The notes under the pieces: model-generated | What the model was told of the DNA's origin: nothing | Seen by the model: only the letters and a program-made list of their open reading frames with translations | The model's database searches: none | Shown: piece after piece, positions 52,788 through 62,579 of the stretch | Numbering within the stretch: position 1 is the stretch's first letter | Layout of the letters: every line of letters begins with the position of its first letter | Position numbers and translations under genes: made by a program | NCBI RefSeq assembly: GCF_000379825.1 | Contig: NZ_KB903834.1 | Coordinates: 293,976 to 357,975, forward strand | Reading direction: 5' to 3' | DNA from: Longispora albida DSM 44784 | Lineage (GTDB): Bacteria > Actinomycetota > Actinomycetes > Mycobacteriales > Micromonosporaceae | Length of the DNA stretch: 64,000 nucleotides

Positions 52788-53345
52788 CTAGGACCTGTCC
52801 GGTGACCACTCCCGCCTGAGCAGCCCGTAGACCCACGAGTCGGAGACCTCGCCGTTCACGACGCAGTCTTCCCGCAACGTCCCTTCACGCACGAACCCGA
52901 GCTTCTCCAGCACGCGGGCCGAGGCAACGTTGCGCGTGTCGGCCTCGGCCTGGACGCGATTCAGGTCCAGCGTGCCGAACGCCCAGCGCAGCAGAGCGCC
53001 AGCGGCCTCCGTCGCGTAGCCGTGGCCCCATGCCGCTTCGCCGTAGCAGTAGCCCAGCGACGCGCTGCGGAACTCGGGATTCCACTGGTTCAGGCTGCAC
53101 CAGCCGATGAACGTTCCGTCGGAGGCGCGTTCCACGGCGAGCCGCGCCCCGGCGCCTTCCTCCGCCATCTGACGGCAACCCGCGACGAACCGCTCGGCGC
53201 GCGCCCGCTCTGTCCACGGCGGGGAGTCCCAGTAGCGCAGGACGTTGGCGTTGCTGTGCAGGGCGAAGAGGTCGTCCGCGTCGGCGTCGCCGAAGGGGCG
53301 GAGACGGAGGCGGGCGGTGTCCAGCGTGGGGGTTGGCAGCGACAT
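52788..53345 (-). CDS. GNAT acetyltransferase (RimJ/RimL-like)
   Basis: 185 residues of the Acetyltransf_3 type: TARLRLRPF near 10-18, the acetyl-CoA region EAAWGHGYATEAAGALLRWAF, then SARVLEKLGF. Probably acetylates an amino group of a protein N-terminus or small molecule. Confidence 0.88.
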   Translation of the reverse strand: MSLPTPTLDTARLRLRPFGDADADDLFALHSNANVLRYWDSPPWTERARAERFVAGCRQMAEEGAGARLAVERASDGTFIGWCSLNQWNPEFRSASLGYCYGEAAWGHGYATEAAGALLRWAFGTLDLNRVQAEADTRNVASARVLEKLGFVREGTLREDCVVNGEVSDSWVYGLLRREWSPDRS

Positions 53346-53526
53346 GCGCTCAGGTCCCTCTCGTGATGGGCGGCTGCTGTGCCACGTCGAGCGCTGCGGC
53401 CCCGCCTCGCAGCCGGGCGCTGTGTGCGCCCTTCCGCGAAGCGGGGTGCTCCGGTCAGCCCCGTGCCCTGTTCAGCGCGGCTGTTGCTCCTGCTGGGGCC
53501 CGCCGCGGGTAACAGATGAAGGGGTT
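53346..53526. other. 181-bp gap without a recognised gene
   Basis: GC-rich sequence with neither a strong hairpin nor a ribosome-binding site seen; probably the promoter of the GNAT gene and the 3' region of the DUF885 gene. Confidence 0.4.
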
Positions 53527-55101
53527 TCAGACGCCGAGCAGGGTGGCCAGGTGGCGCGGCGACGGGCTGCCGTGGGCGAGCATCGCGTCGTGCCAGGCCC
53601 TGACCGTCACGCCACTGGGGCGGGCGGCGCCGATGGCGGCGACCTCGGTGTAACCGACGAAGTAGGTGGACAGCTGCGTCGAGGTGAGCAGCGCGCGCCG
53701 CCACTTGCCGGCCGCCTCGCCCTCCTCCTGGAAGCCGCGGTCCATCATCCAGGCCATCCCCTCGGCCTCGGTCAGCTCCTCGCAGTGCACGAGCTGGTCG
53801 AGGATCGCGTTGATCGCCATCCGCAGCTGCATCTTGAGCTGGGTGAGCTTGACAGCCCGGCCGCCGTAGCCGGCGTTGGCCATCAGCTCCTCCGAGTAGA
53901 CAGCCCAGCCCTCGCAGAACGGGCCGGACTCGCACAGCGCCCGCGCCCGGCTCGACCCGCGGAACTTCCGGGCGTGCGCGAGCTGGAGATAGTGCCCCGG
54001 CGTCGCCTCGTGCACCGTGAGGTTCTTGATCATGTGGTTGTTGTACTCGCGGTAGAACGACTCGACCCGCTCCGCTGACCAGTCAGCCGGAGTCGGGGAG
54101 ATGGCGTACGTCGTCGCGACCGGCGCCGTCTCGAACGGCCCGACGGGGTCGCAGTACGCGACGGCCTGACCGCGCGCGAACTCCGGCATCTCCTCGATCA
54201 CCAGCGGATCGTCCACAAGGGACACCAGGTCGTGCTCGCGGACGAACGCCGTCACCTCGGCGAAGCTCTCCCGGGCCAGGCCGAGGATCGTCGTGTTGTC
54301 CGGACGTTCGGCACCCAGGGCGTTCAGCGCCTCGCGGATCGGCACGCCGCCGGTCAGCTCGGCCAGCTCGGCCGTCACCCGCTCCACGGCGGCCTCTGCC
54401 CTGGCCAGCACCTCAGCGGCGCTCAGCTCGGTGTCCAGCGTGTACCAGAGCTTGCCCTCCCACAGCCGGCGGCCGAGGCGCGGGTCGCGGCCGGGCCGCT
54501 GTGCCCTGAGCCAGCCGTCGAACTCCTCCAGGGCCTTCACGGCGTTCGCCCGCTCGGTCTCGACCGTGAACCCGGCGGCGGCCTCCAGCTCCGGCACCCG
54601 GGTCTCGATCAGCCGCCGCACGCCGGCGAACTGGCCGATCGCGGTCTCCACGTGGATCGCCGGGCACTCGCGCAGGGTCTCGCGGGCGGTGGCCAGCGCC
54701 TCCGGCACGGCCCCCAGCCGCTCCCGTACCGAGTCGAGCCGGATGCCCGCCGGGGCGAACTCCCGGTCGAGCAGCGCGTTGAGCAGGCTGCCCGGGTTGT
54801 GCCGCAGCGGGTTCCACTCGTGGCTGCGGACCTCGGTCAGCTCGAACAGCCGCTTGTCGACGGCCGTGCTGAGCTGCGCGTGGTCCACGCCGTCCTCGGC
54901 ACCGAGCTCGTCGACGTCCACCTGGGCCAGCGCGTTCGCCGCGTCGCGGAGCATGCTCACCTGGGCTGCGACGCCCTCGGCGCTGAAGTCCTGGAGCTGG
55001 CCGTCGAAGCGGTGGTCCCCGGCGTCGTAGGCGACGTGCGGGTCCGAGGCGAGCAGCGCGTCGACGATCCGCTCTGCGAGGGGTGCGAACTGTTCAGGCA
55101 T
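53527..55101 (-). CDS. DUF885-family metallopeptidase-like protein
   Basis: 524 residues, helical. The DUF885 zinc motif VHEATPGHYLQLAHA is near 360-374, with the distal glutamate probably in EGWAVYSEELM. Likely a cytoplasmic carboxypeptidase-type enzyme (no signal peptide). Starts MPEQFAPLAERIVD. Confidence 0.85.
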   Translation of the reverse strand: MPEQFAPLAERIVDALLASDPHVAYDAGDHRFDGQLQDFSAEGVAAQVSMLRDAANALAQVDVDELGAEDGVDHAQLSTAVDKRLFELTEVRSHEWNPLRHNPGSLLNALLDREFAPAGIRLDSVRERLGAVPEALATARETLRECPAIHVETAIGQFAGVRRLIETRVPELEAAAGFTVETERANAVKALEEFDGWLRAQRPGRDPRLGRRLWEGKLWYTLDTELSAAEVLARAEAAVERVTAELAELTGGVPIREALNALGAERPDNTTILGLARESFAEVTAFVREHDLVSLVDDPLVIEEMPEFARGQAVAYCDPVGPFETAPVATTYAISPTPADWSAERVESFYREYNNHMIKNLTVHEATPGHYLQLAHARKFRGSSRARALCESGPFCEGWAVYSEELMANAGYGGRAVKLTQLKMQLRMAINAILDQLVHCEELTEAEGMAWMMDRGFQEEGEAAGKWRRALLTSTQLSTYFVGYTEVAAIGAARPSGVTVRAWHDAMLAHGSPSPRHLATLLGV

Positions 55102-55114
55102 CCGCCCAACCTAC

Positions 55115-56209
55115 CTACTTGTTCACCAGCTCCGGGTGACCGACGATGAACTCGTCGATCTGACCGGCGTTGAGAGCCTCGAAGAAGCCAGCCGCGATGG
55201 GCAGCAACTGCTCGCCCTGGTACCCGTAGCCGGAGCCGACGTTCTCCCCCGGCAGCTTGACCAGGGTCATGTCCGAGGGCGAGATGCCGCGCAGGGCGAG
55301 CGCGAAGTCGGCGATGGACCGGCCACGGCCGTCGAAGGTCAGCGAGGCGCCCGCCGCCTCGATCACCGAGCTGAGCTTGGCCGGGTTGGTCACCACGGAC
55401 TTGCTGACGGCCTGGTCGACCATCGCCCGGATGAACTGCTGCTGGTGCCGCTGCCGCGAGTAGTCGCCGCCCTCGGTGTAGCGCTGGCGGACGTAGTCGA
55501 GCGCCTGCCAGCCGTTGAGGTGCTGGCGGCCCGGCTCGTAGGTCTTGCGCGGCGGATTGCCCGGCAGCAGCCAGCGCGCCTGCCCGTCCGGCGTGACGTG
55601 GATCGACTCGACCCGCTGGTCGATGTCCATCGTCACCCCGCCCAGCGCGTCGACGACCTTCGTGAACCCGGAAAAGTTGATCACGGCTCCGGCGTCGAAC
55701 TCCTTGATCCCGGTGTACCCGCTGACCGTCCGGGCCATCAGCGCGAAGCCACTGGCCACGTCGGACGGCTGGCCGTCGGAACGGGAGGCGCCGTAGAACA
55801 TGGCGTGCGTGAGCTTGTCGCGCCGGTGCCCCTCGAACCTGGCCGGCTCCCAGCGCGGGATCTGGACAAGCAGGTCACGGGGCAACGAGAACAGGTACGC
55901 CCGGTCCATCGAGCGCGGGACGTGCAGGACCATCACCGAGTCGCCGCGCGGGGCCTCGCCCGGCCGCTCCGGCCGGGGATCGATGCCGACCAGCAGGATG
56001 TTCAGCGGGCCGGTGATCGTGCTTTCCTCGCTGACGTACCGCGGTGGCGGCTCGCCGAACAGGTCAGCCTTGTGTACCGAGCCCTCGACCTTGTCGAGCG
56101 CCAGCTTGCCCGCGACCAGCGTTCCCCCGCTGAGCAGGACGATGACCGTGCCGAACGCGATGCACAACCGCGCCCATAACGGACCCTTCTGCTTTCCAGA
56201 CTTCCCCAC
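55115..56209 (-). CDS. LytR-CpsA-Psr (LCP) family protein
   Basis: 364 residues: cytoplasmic stub, TM helix (about 14-33), external LCP domain with NILLVGIDPRP, RGDSVMVLHV, SLPRDLLVQIP and QALDYVRQRY (Arg/Asp set for pyrophosphate lipid binding). Transfers glycopolymers from lipid carrier to peptidoglycan. GTG 56209 is preferred since the next upstream start (56323) would overlap the neighbouring gene by 90 bp. Confidence 0.88.
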   Translation of the reverse strand: MGKSGKQKGPLWARLCIAFGTVIVLLSGGTLVAGKLALDKVEGSVHKADLFGEPPPRYVSEESTITGPLNILLVGIDPRPERPGEAPRGDSVMVLHVPRSMDRAYLFSLPRDLLVQIPRWEPARFEGHRRDKLTHAMFYGASRSDGQPSDVASGFALMARTVSGYTGIKEFDAGAVINFSGFTKVVDALGGVTMDIDQRVESIHVTPDGQARWLLPGNPPRKTYEPGRQHLNGWQALDYVRQRYTEGGDYSRQRHQQQFIRAMVDQAVSKSVVTNPAKLSSVIEAAGASLTFDGRGRSIADFALALRGISPSDMTLVKLPGENVGSGYGYQGEQLLPIAAGFFEALNAGQIDEFIVGHPELVNK

Positions 56210-56232
56210 GCCTGTGTGGACGCGATGAAAGG

Positions 56233-56952
56233 TCAGAAGGTTGCCACGATCCAGGTCACGATTCGGTCTACGAGATCGGACGGCGCGGCGTTCTCCGCGT
56301 GGCCGAAACCGGGCTCCAGCCACAGCTCCTTCGGCTCGTTCGCGGCAGCGTACAGCGCCTCGGCGTGCTCGACCGGGAAGTAGTGGTCCGCGTCACCGTG
56401 CACGATCAGCACCGGCACCGGGGTGATCGCGGCGATGGCCTCGTCCGGCGGGACGGGCACCGGATCCCAGCCGCCGGGCGCGATCCGCACCTTCAGCAGC
56501 CGCCCGGCCAGCCTGCCGCCCGGCCACTCCAGCATCCGGTGCAGGCGGCGCATGGGCCTGGTGCCCTTGTAGTACCAGCGGCTCGGGCCGCTCACGGCCA
56601 CGACGGCGTCCACCCCGCCGATCAGCCCCGCGTGCCGGATGACGACCGAAGCGCCCATGGAGAAACCCAGAAGAACGATTTTCGTGTACCGGAGTGAGCG
56701 CGCCCACCCCACCGCGGCGTCGACGTCGAGGATCTCCCGATCCCCCACAGTGGACTGACCGCCCGACTGGCCGTGCCCCCGGAAGTCGAAGGCCACCACG
56801 CCGAACGTCGCGCCGAGCCGCTCACAGATCCGCTGGACAGCCGGCCGCCTCCACGAGCCGGTGAACCCGTGCGCGAGCACCACGCAGGCCCCGAGGTCCG
56901 GCCCTGCCAGATGGACTGCCGACAGCTCGACGCCGTCCTCGGTCCTGATCAC
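56233..56952 (-). CDS. Alpha/beta hydrolase
   Basis: 239 residues: LAHGFTGSW near 26-34, nucleophile in GFSMGAS near 96, acid in HGDADHYFP near 187, and His in GFGHAENA near 218. Serine esterase-type, no signal peptide. Overlaps mazG by 4 nt. Confidence 0.88.
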   Translation of the reverse strand: MIRTEDGVELSAVHLAGPDLGACVVLAHGFTGSWRRPAVQRICERLGATFGVVAFDFRGHGQSGGQSTVGDREILDVDAAVGWARSLRYTKIVLLGFSMGASVVIRHAGLIGGVDAVVAVSGPSRWYYKGTRPMRRLHRMLEWPGGRLAGRLLKVRIAPGGWDPVPVPPDEAIAAITPVPVLIVHGDADHYFPVEHAEALYAAANEPKELWLEPGFGHAENAAPSDLVDRIVTWIVATF

Positions 56953-57677
56953 GGCCGGCCTTCTCGGCCTTCCTTCTCCGCCTGCTTGATCAGGCGCCAG
57001 TTCGTGATGATGTCCTCGATGCTCGTGACGGTCACACCGGAGAACACGTGCGGGTTGCGGCGGACCATCTTGTCCACGAAGTCCCCGGCGACGTCGTCGA
57101 CCGTGAACCGCTCGGCCTCGTCGCGTTCCTCGGCGAGCCGGGCGTGCAGGAGCACCTGGAGCAGCACGTCGCCCAGCTCCTCACGGAGATTCGCGAAGTT
57201 CCCGGCCTTGATGGCGTCGTGCGCCTCCTGGGCCTCCTCCAGCATGTACTGGGCCAGGCTCTCGTGCGTCTGCTGCCGCTTCCACGGATCCTCCAGCCGG
57301 AGCCGGTCGGTCACCGTGACGGCGTCCAGCAGGCGGGCGCCGGGCGGGTCCCAGGAGCCGTAGCAGAGCTCGATGGTGACCGGCTCCGGTTCCAGGAGCA
57401 GCTTGCGGCCCAGCGCGCGGGCCATGTCCTGGTCACCGGCCGGGCCGGCCAGCCAGACGAACGTGCCCGGCCTGGCGACCATCGCCGGGATGTCCGGCTC
57501 ACCGACCGTCACATCGGCACCGGCGTGCCGGAGCGCCTCGGTCTGCGAGGACTCCTCCGCCGCCAGCACCGGGTACTTACGGACCAGGTCCCACGCCTCG
57601 GCTGTCAGCAGACCGGCCGGCAACCGGGGCGAGGTGACCAGGAAGATGATGCGGCGGCTCTCGGTACTGTCGCTCAC
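56949..57677 (-). CDS. mazG: MazG nucleoside triphosphate pyrophosphohydrolase
   Basis: 242 residues: an N-terminal extension of about 120 residues (tetrapyrrole-methylase-like remnant, as in actinobacteria), then the MazG domain with EEAQEAHDAI, LREELGDVLLQVLLHA and KMVRRNPHVF. House-cleaning NTPase. Coupled to neighbours on both sides, and next to mfd. Confidence 0.9.
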   Translation of the reverse strand: MSDSTESRRIIFLVTSPRLPAGLLTAEAWDLVRKYPVLAAEESSQTEALRHAGADVTVGEPDIPAMVARPGTFVWLAGPAGDQDMARALGRKLLLEPEPVTIELCYGSWDPPGARLLDAVTVTDRLRLEDPWKRQQTHESLAQYMLEEAQEAHDAIKAGNFANLREELGDVLLQVLLHARLAEERDEAERFTVDDVAGDFVDKMVRRNPHVFSGVTVTSIEDIITNWRLIKQAEKEGREGRP

Positions 57678-58366
57678 AGGGCCGGCGCGTCCTCGGCGAC
57701 CGGGCGGTCCGTGACGGCAGGGTTCGCGCCGGCGAGCTGGAGCACGATCAGCTTGACCGCCGCACCGTTCGGGCCCTCGTCGCTCATCACCACGTACGAC
57801 GCCGGGGCGTAGAGCGGGTTGATGGTGACGTTGTACTTCGTCATCGCCTCACGCAGCGTGTTACGCAGGCCGAGCTTCTTGCGGAACTCCTGGTCACCAG
57901 TGATCCGCTCGGCGTTGTTGATCCGGAAGCCCTGCCCGTTGACGAGCGCCGTCATCTCCTTGACGTCGGCCTCGCTCGGCACGGCCGGGGCGACCGACTC
58001 CTCCAGGGCCGCCAGGCACGGCGCGTACTTCTCCTGGAGCCGGTCGAACTCCAGCACCTCGTTCGACCGGCGCTGCGCGGCGAACTCCGCGGCCGTGACC
58101 GGCTGCACCGTCAGCTTCTGCTCGGCGCACAGCCGCAGGGCCAGCTCGCCGACCACGATGAAGGACGCGATGCCCTGCTTGCTCTGCCCGACCTGGCCCG
58201 GCTTGGCCACGCCCGGCTTGCTCACCTCATCGACAACCTTCTGGACCTGGGAATTCTCGATCCGGGTGTCGCCCACGTACGCGGCGGCGATCGGCTCGGA
58301 ACGGCATCCGGTCAGCGCCAGGGCCGCGACGGCGGCGAGAGCTGTGGCGGCAAGGGCTCGTCTCAT
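57674..58366 (-). CDS. SurA-N-like lipoprotein
   Basis: 230 residues, lipobox ALTGC (Cys21), then a SurA_N-like helical chaperone region (AYVGDTRIENSQVQKVVDEV). No parvulin domain follows. The start ATG 58366 gives the signal peptide; the preceding codons overlap the mfd stop region. Confidence 0.8.
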   Translation of the reverse strand: MRRALAATALAAVAALALTGCRSEPIAAAYVGDTRIENSQVQKVVDEVSKPGVAKPGQVGQSKQGIASFIVVGELALRLCAEQKLTVQPVTAAEFAAQRRSNEVLEFDRLQEKYAPCLAALEESVAPAVPSEADVKEMTALVNGQGFRINNAERITGDQEFRKKLGLRNTLREAMTKYNVTINPLYAPASYVVMSDEGPNGAAVKLIVLQLAGANPAVTDRPVAEDAPAL

Positions 58367-58374
58367 GACGAGGA

Positions 58375-61300
58375 TCATAGTGTGGCCCCTCCGAGGAGCG
58401 AGTCCAGGAACTCCTGGCACCAGCGCAGCATCGGCACGTCGCGCAGCGGCTCGCCACCGACCCGGCGCGTCGACGGCCGGGGCAGGGACACGGTCTCGCC
58501 CGCCTGCTTGTACACGGCCTCCGGGTAGAGGCGCTTGAGCCGCAGCTGCTTGGAGTCCGGCAGCGTGAGCCCGGTGAACCGGACGAACTTGCCCTGCACC
58601 GACACGTCCGTGAGGCCGTAGCCCCGGGCGATCAGGCGCAGGCGGGCCACCTCGGCCAGGTTGGCGACCGGCTCGGGCAGCGTGCCGTACCGGTCCTTCA
58701 TCTCCGCCTCGACGGCCGTCAGCGCCTCGGTGTCGCGCACCTCGGCCAGCTTGCGGTACATCTCCAGGCGCAGGCGCTCGGCACCGATGTAGTCGTGCGG
58801 GATGTGCGCGTCGACCGGCAGGTCCACCTTGACGTCTGCTGGTTCCTCTTCCTCGGCGCCGCCGCCCTTGAACTGCTGCACGGCCTCGCCGACCATCCGG
58901 ACGTAGAGGTCGAAGCCCACGCCCTCGATGTGCCCGGACTGCTCGCCGCCGAGCAGGTTGCCCGCGCCACGGATCTCCAGGTCCTTCATCGCGACGAACA
59001 TGCCGGCCCCCAGCTCGGTGTGCTGGGCGATCGTGGCCAGCCGCTCGTGGGCGTGCTCGGTGAGCGGCTTCTCCGGCGGGAAGAGGAAGTAGGCGTAGGC
59101 CCGCTCCCTGCCCCGGCCGACCCGGCCACGGATCTGGTGGAGCTGGGACAGGCCCAGCAGGTCCGCCCGCTCGACGATCAGCGTGTTGGCGTTCGGGATG
59201 TCGATGCCGGACTCGATGATCGTCGTCGCGACGAGTACGTCGAACTCCTTCTCCCAGAAGCCGACCATCACCTTCTCCAGCGCGTCCTCCGACATCTGGC
59301 CGTGCGCGGTGACGACGCGGGCCTCCGGTACGAGCTCGCGGAGCTTGCGGGCGGTCTTCTCGATCGACTCGACCCGGTTGTGCAGGTAGAACACCTGGCC
59401 GTCGCGGAGGAGTTCCCGGCGGATGGTGGCGGCGATGGTCCGCTCGTCGTAGGCGCCGACCGAGGTGAGCACCGGGTGCCGTTCCTCCGGCGGGGTCGCG
59501 ATGGTCGACATCTCCCGGATGCCCGTGATGGCCATCTCGAGGGTTCGCGGGATGGGGGTCGCGGACATCGCGAGGACGTCCACGTTGGTACGCAGGGACT
59601 TGAGGTGTTCCTTGTGCTCGACGCCGAACCGCTGCTCCTCGTCGATGATCACCATGCCGAGCTGCTTGAACCGGGTCGACTGCTGGAGCAGCCGGTGCGT
59701 GCCGATCACGATGTCGACCGAGCCGGCCGCCACGCCCTCCAGCGTCACCGCCGTCTCCTTCGGCGTCTGGAACCGCGACAGCTGCCGGATCGCCACGGGG
59801 AACTGGCTCATCCGCTCGGTGAACGTGTTGAAGTGCTGCTGGGCGAGCAGCGTTGTCGGCACGAGCACCGCGACCTGCTTGCCGTCCTGCACGGCCTTGA
59901 ATGCCGCCCGCACCGCGATCTCCGTCTTGCCGTACCCGACGTCGCCGCAGATCAGCCGGTCCATCGGGACCTGCTTCTCCATGTCGCCCTTGACCTCGTC
60001 GATCGCCGAGAGCTGGTCGGGCGTCTCCTGCCAGGGGAAGGCGTCCTCCAGCTCACGCTGCCACGGGGTGTCTGGGCCGAAGGCGTGGCCCTGCGAGTTC
60101 TGCCGGGCGGCGTAGAGCTGGATGAGCTGGGCCGCGATCTCCCGGACGGCCTTGCGGGCCTTGGCCTTCGACTTCTGCCAGTCCGAGCCGCCCATCTTGT
60201 GCAGGGTCGGGTTCTCGCCGCCGACGTACCGGGACAGCTGGTCGAGCTGGTCGGTCGGCACGTAGAGCCGGTCGCCAGGCTGGTTCTTCTTGCTGGCCGC
60301 GTACTCGATGACGAGGTACTCGCGCTCCGCGCCGTTCACCGTGCGCTGGACCAGCTCGACGTACTTGCCGATGCCGTGCTGCTCGTGCACGACGAAGTCG
60401 CCGGCCCGCAGCTCCAGAGGGTTGATCGTGTTCTTGCGCCGGGACGGCATCTTGCGCATGTCCCTGGTGGACGCGCCGCGCCCGCCGGTGACGTCGTTCC
60501 CGGTGATGATGGCGAGCTTGGTGGACTCGTCGACCAGGCCGCGCTCGATGTCGCCGGTCGTGACGGTGACCCGGCCGGGCTCGGGCAGCCCGGGCAGCGA
60601 GGGCAGGGACAGCGGGCCGAGGCCTGCCTCGTTCAGCAGCTCGATCGCGCGCTCGGCCGGGCCGTGACCTGCGAAGACGAGGACAACGCGCCAGCCGTCG
60701 GCGATCCAGCGCCGGACGTCGCCGAGCAGCGCCGCGCCGTCGCCGTGGTAGAGCGGGGCCGGCTGGGCAGAGGCGGTGAGCCCTTCCGTGCCGGTACCGA
60801 AGGGGGAGAAGGACCACCACTGCTGGCCGAGGCCCGCAGCGACCTGGCGGACATCCGCGAGACTGCGGAAGGTCGCGGCGCCGAGATCGATGGGGGCCTG
60901 GCCACCGACGGCGGCCGCGGCCCAGCTCGCTTCGAGAAACTCCTCGGCGGTACGGACCAGGTCGGCGGCCCGGCCGCGAATCCGCTCCGGGTCGCAGAGC
61001 ACGACCGTCGTGCCCGAGGGCAGGCAGTCGAGCAGCAGCTCCATCCGGCCGGCGTTGAGGACCGGGGCCAGCGACTCCATGCCCTCGACCGCGATGCCCT
61101 CCGCGAGCTTCGCGCACATCTCCGCCAGGCCCGGGTACTCCCTGGCCAGCTCGGCGGCCCGCGCCCTGACCTGCGGCGTGAGCAGCAACTCCCGGCAGGG
61201 CGGGGCGGTCATGACCTCGGCCCGGTCCAGTGAACGCTGGTCGGCGACAGCGAAGTACCGGATCTCCTCGACCTCGTCGCCCCAGAACTCGACCCGGAGC

Positions 61301-61851
61301 GGGTGTTCCTCGGTGGGCGGGAAGATGTCGAGAATGCCGCCACGGACGGCGAACTCGCCCCGCTTCTCCACCAGGTCGACCCGGTTGTACGCGATGCCGG
61401 CCAGCGAGCGCACCACCTCGTCGAGGTCCGCGGACGTGCCGGAGCGCAGCTCGACCGGCTCCAGCTCGCCCAGCCCGGCGAGCTGCGGCTGGATGACGCT
61501 GCGGACCGGGGCCACGACGATCCGGACGTCGTCCTTGCGGGCGAGGCGGCGGAGCACGGCGAGGCGGCGGCCGACTGTGTCCGAGCGCGGGGACAACCGC
61601 TCGTGCGGCAGGGTCTCCCAGGCCGGGTAGAACTCGACAGTGTCGGCGGGCACGAGCGCGCGCAGGGCTGTGGCCAGCTCCTCGGCCTCGCGGGTCGTCG
61701 CGGTGACCGCGAGGACCGGGCCGGTGACCGCCGCTGCGACGAAGGGCCGCATGGCAGGCGGGCCGGTGAGATCCAGCTCGTCACCGCCGGCCCTGGCGGC
61801 GGAGAGTACGGGGTCGTCGATGGCTGCGGCGAGGAGGCCGGCGAGCTGCAT
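58375..61851 (-). CDS. mfd: Transcription-repair coupling factor
   Basis: 1158 residues with the Mfd order: UvrB-like N-terminal domains, the RNA polymerase-interacting domain near 470-540 (AGDFVVHEQHGIGKYVELV), the translocase with Walker A GDVGYGKTE near 640 and DEEQRFG near 745, and the C-terminal TRCF domain. Releases stalled RNA polymerase and recruits UvrA. 8 bp downstream lies the SurA-like gene. Confidence 0.96.
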   Translation of the reverse strand: MQLAGLLAAAIDDPVLSAARAGGDELDLTGPPAMRPFVAAAVTGPVLAVTATTREAEELATALRALVPADTVEFYPAWETLPHERLSPRSDTVGRRLAVLRRLARKDDVRIVVAPVRSVIQPQLAGLGELEPVELRSGTSADLDEVVRSLAGIAYNRVDLVEKRGEFAVRGGILDIFPPTEEHPLRVEFWGDEVEEIRYFAVADQRSLDRAEVMTAPPCRELLLTPQVRARAAELAREYPGLAEMCAKLAEGIAVEGMESLAPVLNAGRMELLLDCLPSGTTVVLCDPERIRGRAADLVRTAEEFLEASWAAAAVGGQAPIDLGAATFRSLADVRQVAAGLGQQWWSFSPFGTGTEGLTASAQPAPLYHGDGAALLGDVRRWIADGWRVVLVFAGHGPAERAIELLNEAGLGPLSLPSLPGLPEPGRVTVTTGDIERGLVDESTKLAIITGNDVTGGRGASTRDMRKMPSRRKNTINPLELRAGDFVVHEQHGIGKYVELVQRTVNGAEREYLVIEYAASKKNQPGDRLYVPTDQLDQLSRYVGGENPTLHKMGGSDWQKSKAKARKAVREIAAQLIQLYAARQNSQGHAFGPDTPWQRELEDAFPWQETPDQLSAIDEVKGDMEKQVPMDRLICGDVGYGKTEIAVRAAFKAVQDGKQVAVLVPTTLLAQQHFNTFTERMSQFPVAIRQLSRFQTPKETAVTLEGVAAGSVDIVIGTHRLLQQSTRFKQLGMVIIDEEQRFGVEHKEHLKSLRTNVDVLAMSATPIPRTLEMAITGIREMSTIATPPEERHPVLTSVGAYDERTIAATIRRELLRDGQVFYLHNRVESIEKTARKLRELVPEARVVTAHGQMSEDALEKVMVGFWEKEFDVLVATTIIESGIDIPNANTLIVERADLLGLSQLHQIRGRVGRGRERAYAYFLFPPEKPLTEHAHERLATIAQHTELGAGMFVAMKDLEIRGAGNLLGGEQSGHIEGVGFDLYVRMVGEAVQQFKGGGAEEEEPADVKVDLPVDAHIPHDYIGAERLRLEMYRKLAEVRDTEALTAVEAEMKDRYGTLPEPVANLAEVARLRLIARGYGLTDVSVQGKFVRFTGLTLPDSKQLRLKRLYPEAVYKQAGETVSLPRPSTRRVGGEPLRDVPMLRWCQEFLDSLLGGATL

Positions 61852-61963
61852 TGATCCACTCCAGGCACGGCGTTAACCCCGATCCGAGTGCGGACCGGGG
61901 GTCTCTACCCTATCTCGGCCCAGCCCCCGCGCACGCCGTTATCGAGCGGGGTCCCCGGATGTC

Positions 61964-61978
61964 CAAATTGTTAATTTG
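61964..61978. promoter_or_regulatory. AT-rich dyad upstream of the DUF6220/multicopper oxidase genes
   Basis: CAAATT-GTT-AATTTG within an unusually AT-rich block (about 61963-61993) in the 250-bp gap between mfd and the next gene. Could be an operator or promoter element; the ligand is unknown. Confidence 0.45.
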
Positions 61979-62102
61979 AATAATGAAAATTGTCCGGTGT
62001 TCGTTTGAGAAGGCTTCTTCTATTTTGCGGTACCTGATCCAGGGATAGCCTGAGAAGGATTGCTGGCCAGTACCGGCTGCCCCGAGGGGGAGGGGAAAGG
62101 CA

Positions 62103-62564
62103 ATGCGATCCTTCTACCGGACATTGACGTTCGTCATCGCCGGACTGGTGTTCGTGCAGTCCGCGATGGCCGTGTGGGCGGTTTCCGGCCTGTCGAAATG
62201 GGTGGACGACGGCGGCGTCTTCGACAAGAGCGTCATCGAGTCCGACGGCGAGATGCCCTTCCCCGAGATCTGGGGAATCATCATCCACAGCATGAACGGG
62301 ACGTTCCTCATCCCGCTCGTCGGGCTGATCCTGCTGATCGTGTCGTTCTTCGCCCACATCCCGGGCGGGGTCAAGTGGGCAGCCATCATCTTCCTGCTGA
62401 TCGCCATCCAGGTCACCCTCGGATACATGTCGCACGGCATCCCGCTGCTGGGCATGCTGCACGGCATCAACGCGCTGGCCATCGTCGGCGTCTCGATCAC
62501 CGCTGGCAGGCGGGTCGCCCAGGTCGCACCGGCCAGCGTGACGACCGGCGTGGCTGGCGGCTGA
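62103..62564 (+). CDS. DUF6220-like four-TM membrane protein
   Basis: 153 residues with four TM helices. Conserved-looking histidines fall in IIHSMNGTF and MLHGINALAI, one in each half, as in DUF6220 proteins; these could bind heme or metal. GGGGAGGGGAAAGG precedes ATG 62103. It is 15 bp upstream of the multicopper oxidase gene, so probably an operon. Confidence 0.7.
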   Translation: MRSFYRTLTFVIAGLVFVQSAMAVWAVSGLSKWVDDGGVFDKSVIESDGEMPFPEIWGIIIHSMNGTFLIPLVGLILLIVSFFAHIPGGVKWAAIIFLLIAIQVTLGYMSHGIPLLGMLHGINALAIVGVSITAGRRVAQVAPASVTTGVAGG

Positions 62565-62579
62565 TCCGCTCGCGGCGTC

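Noticed and set aside
58795-61233. An 812-residue open frame opposite mfd
   Set aside because: Mfd on the minus strand is unmistakable; the opposite frame is Arg/Asp/Leu-rich antisense of GC-rich codons.
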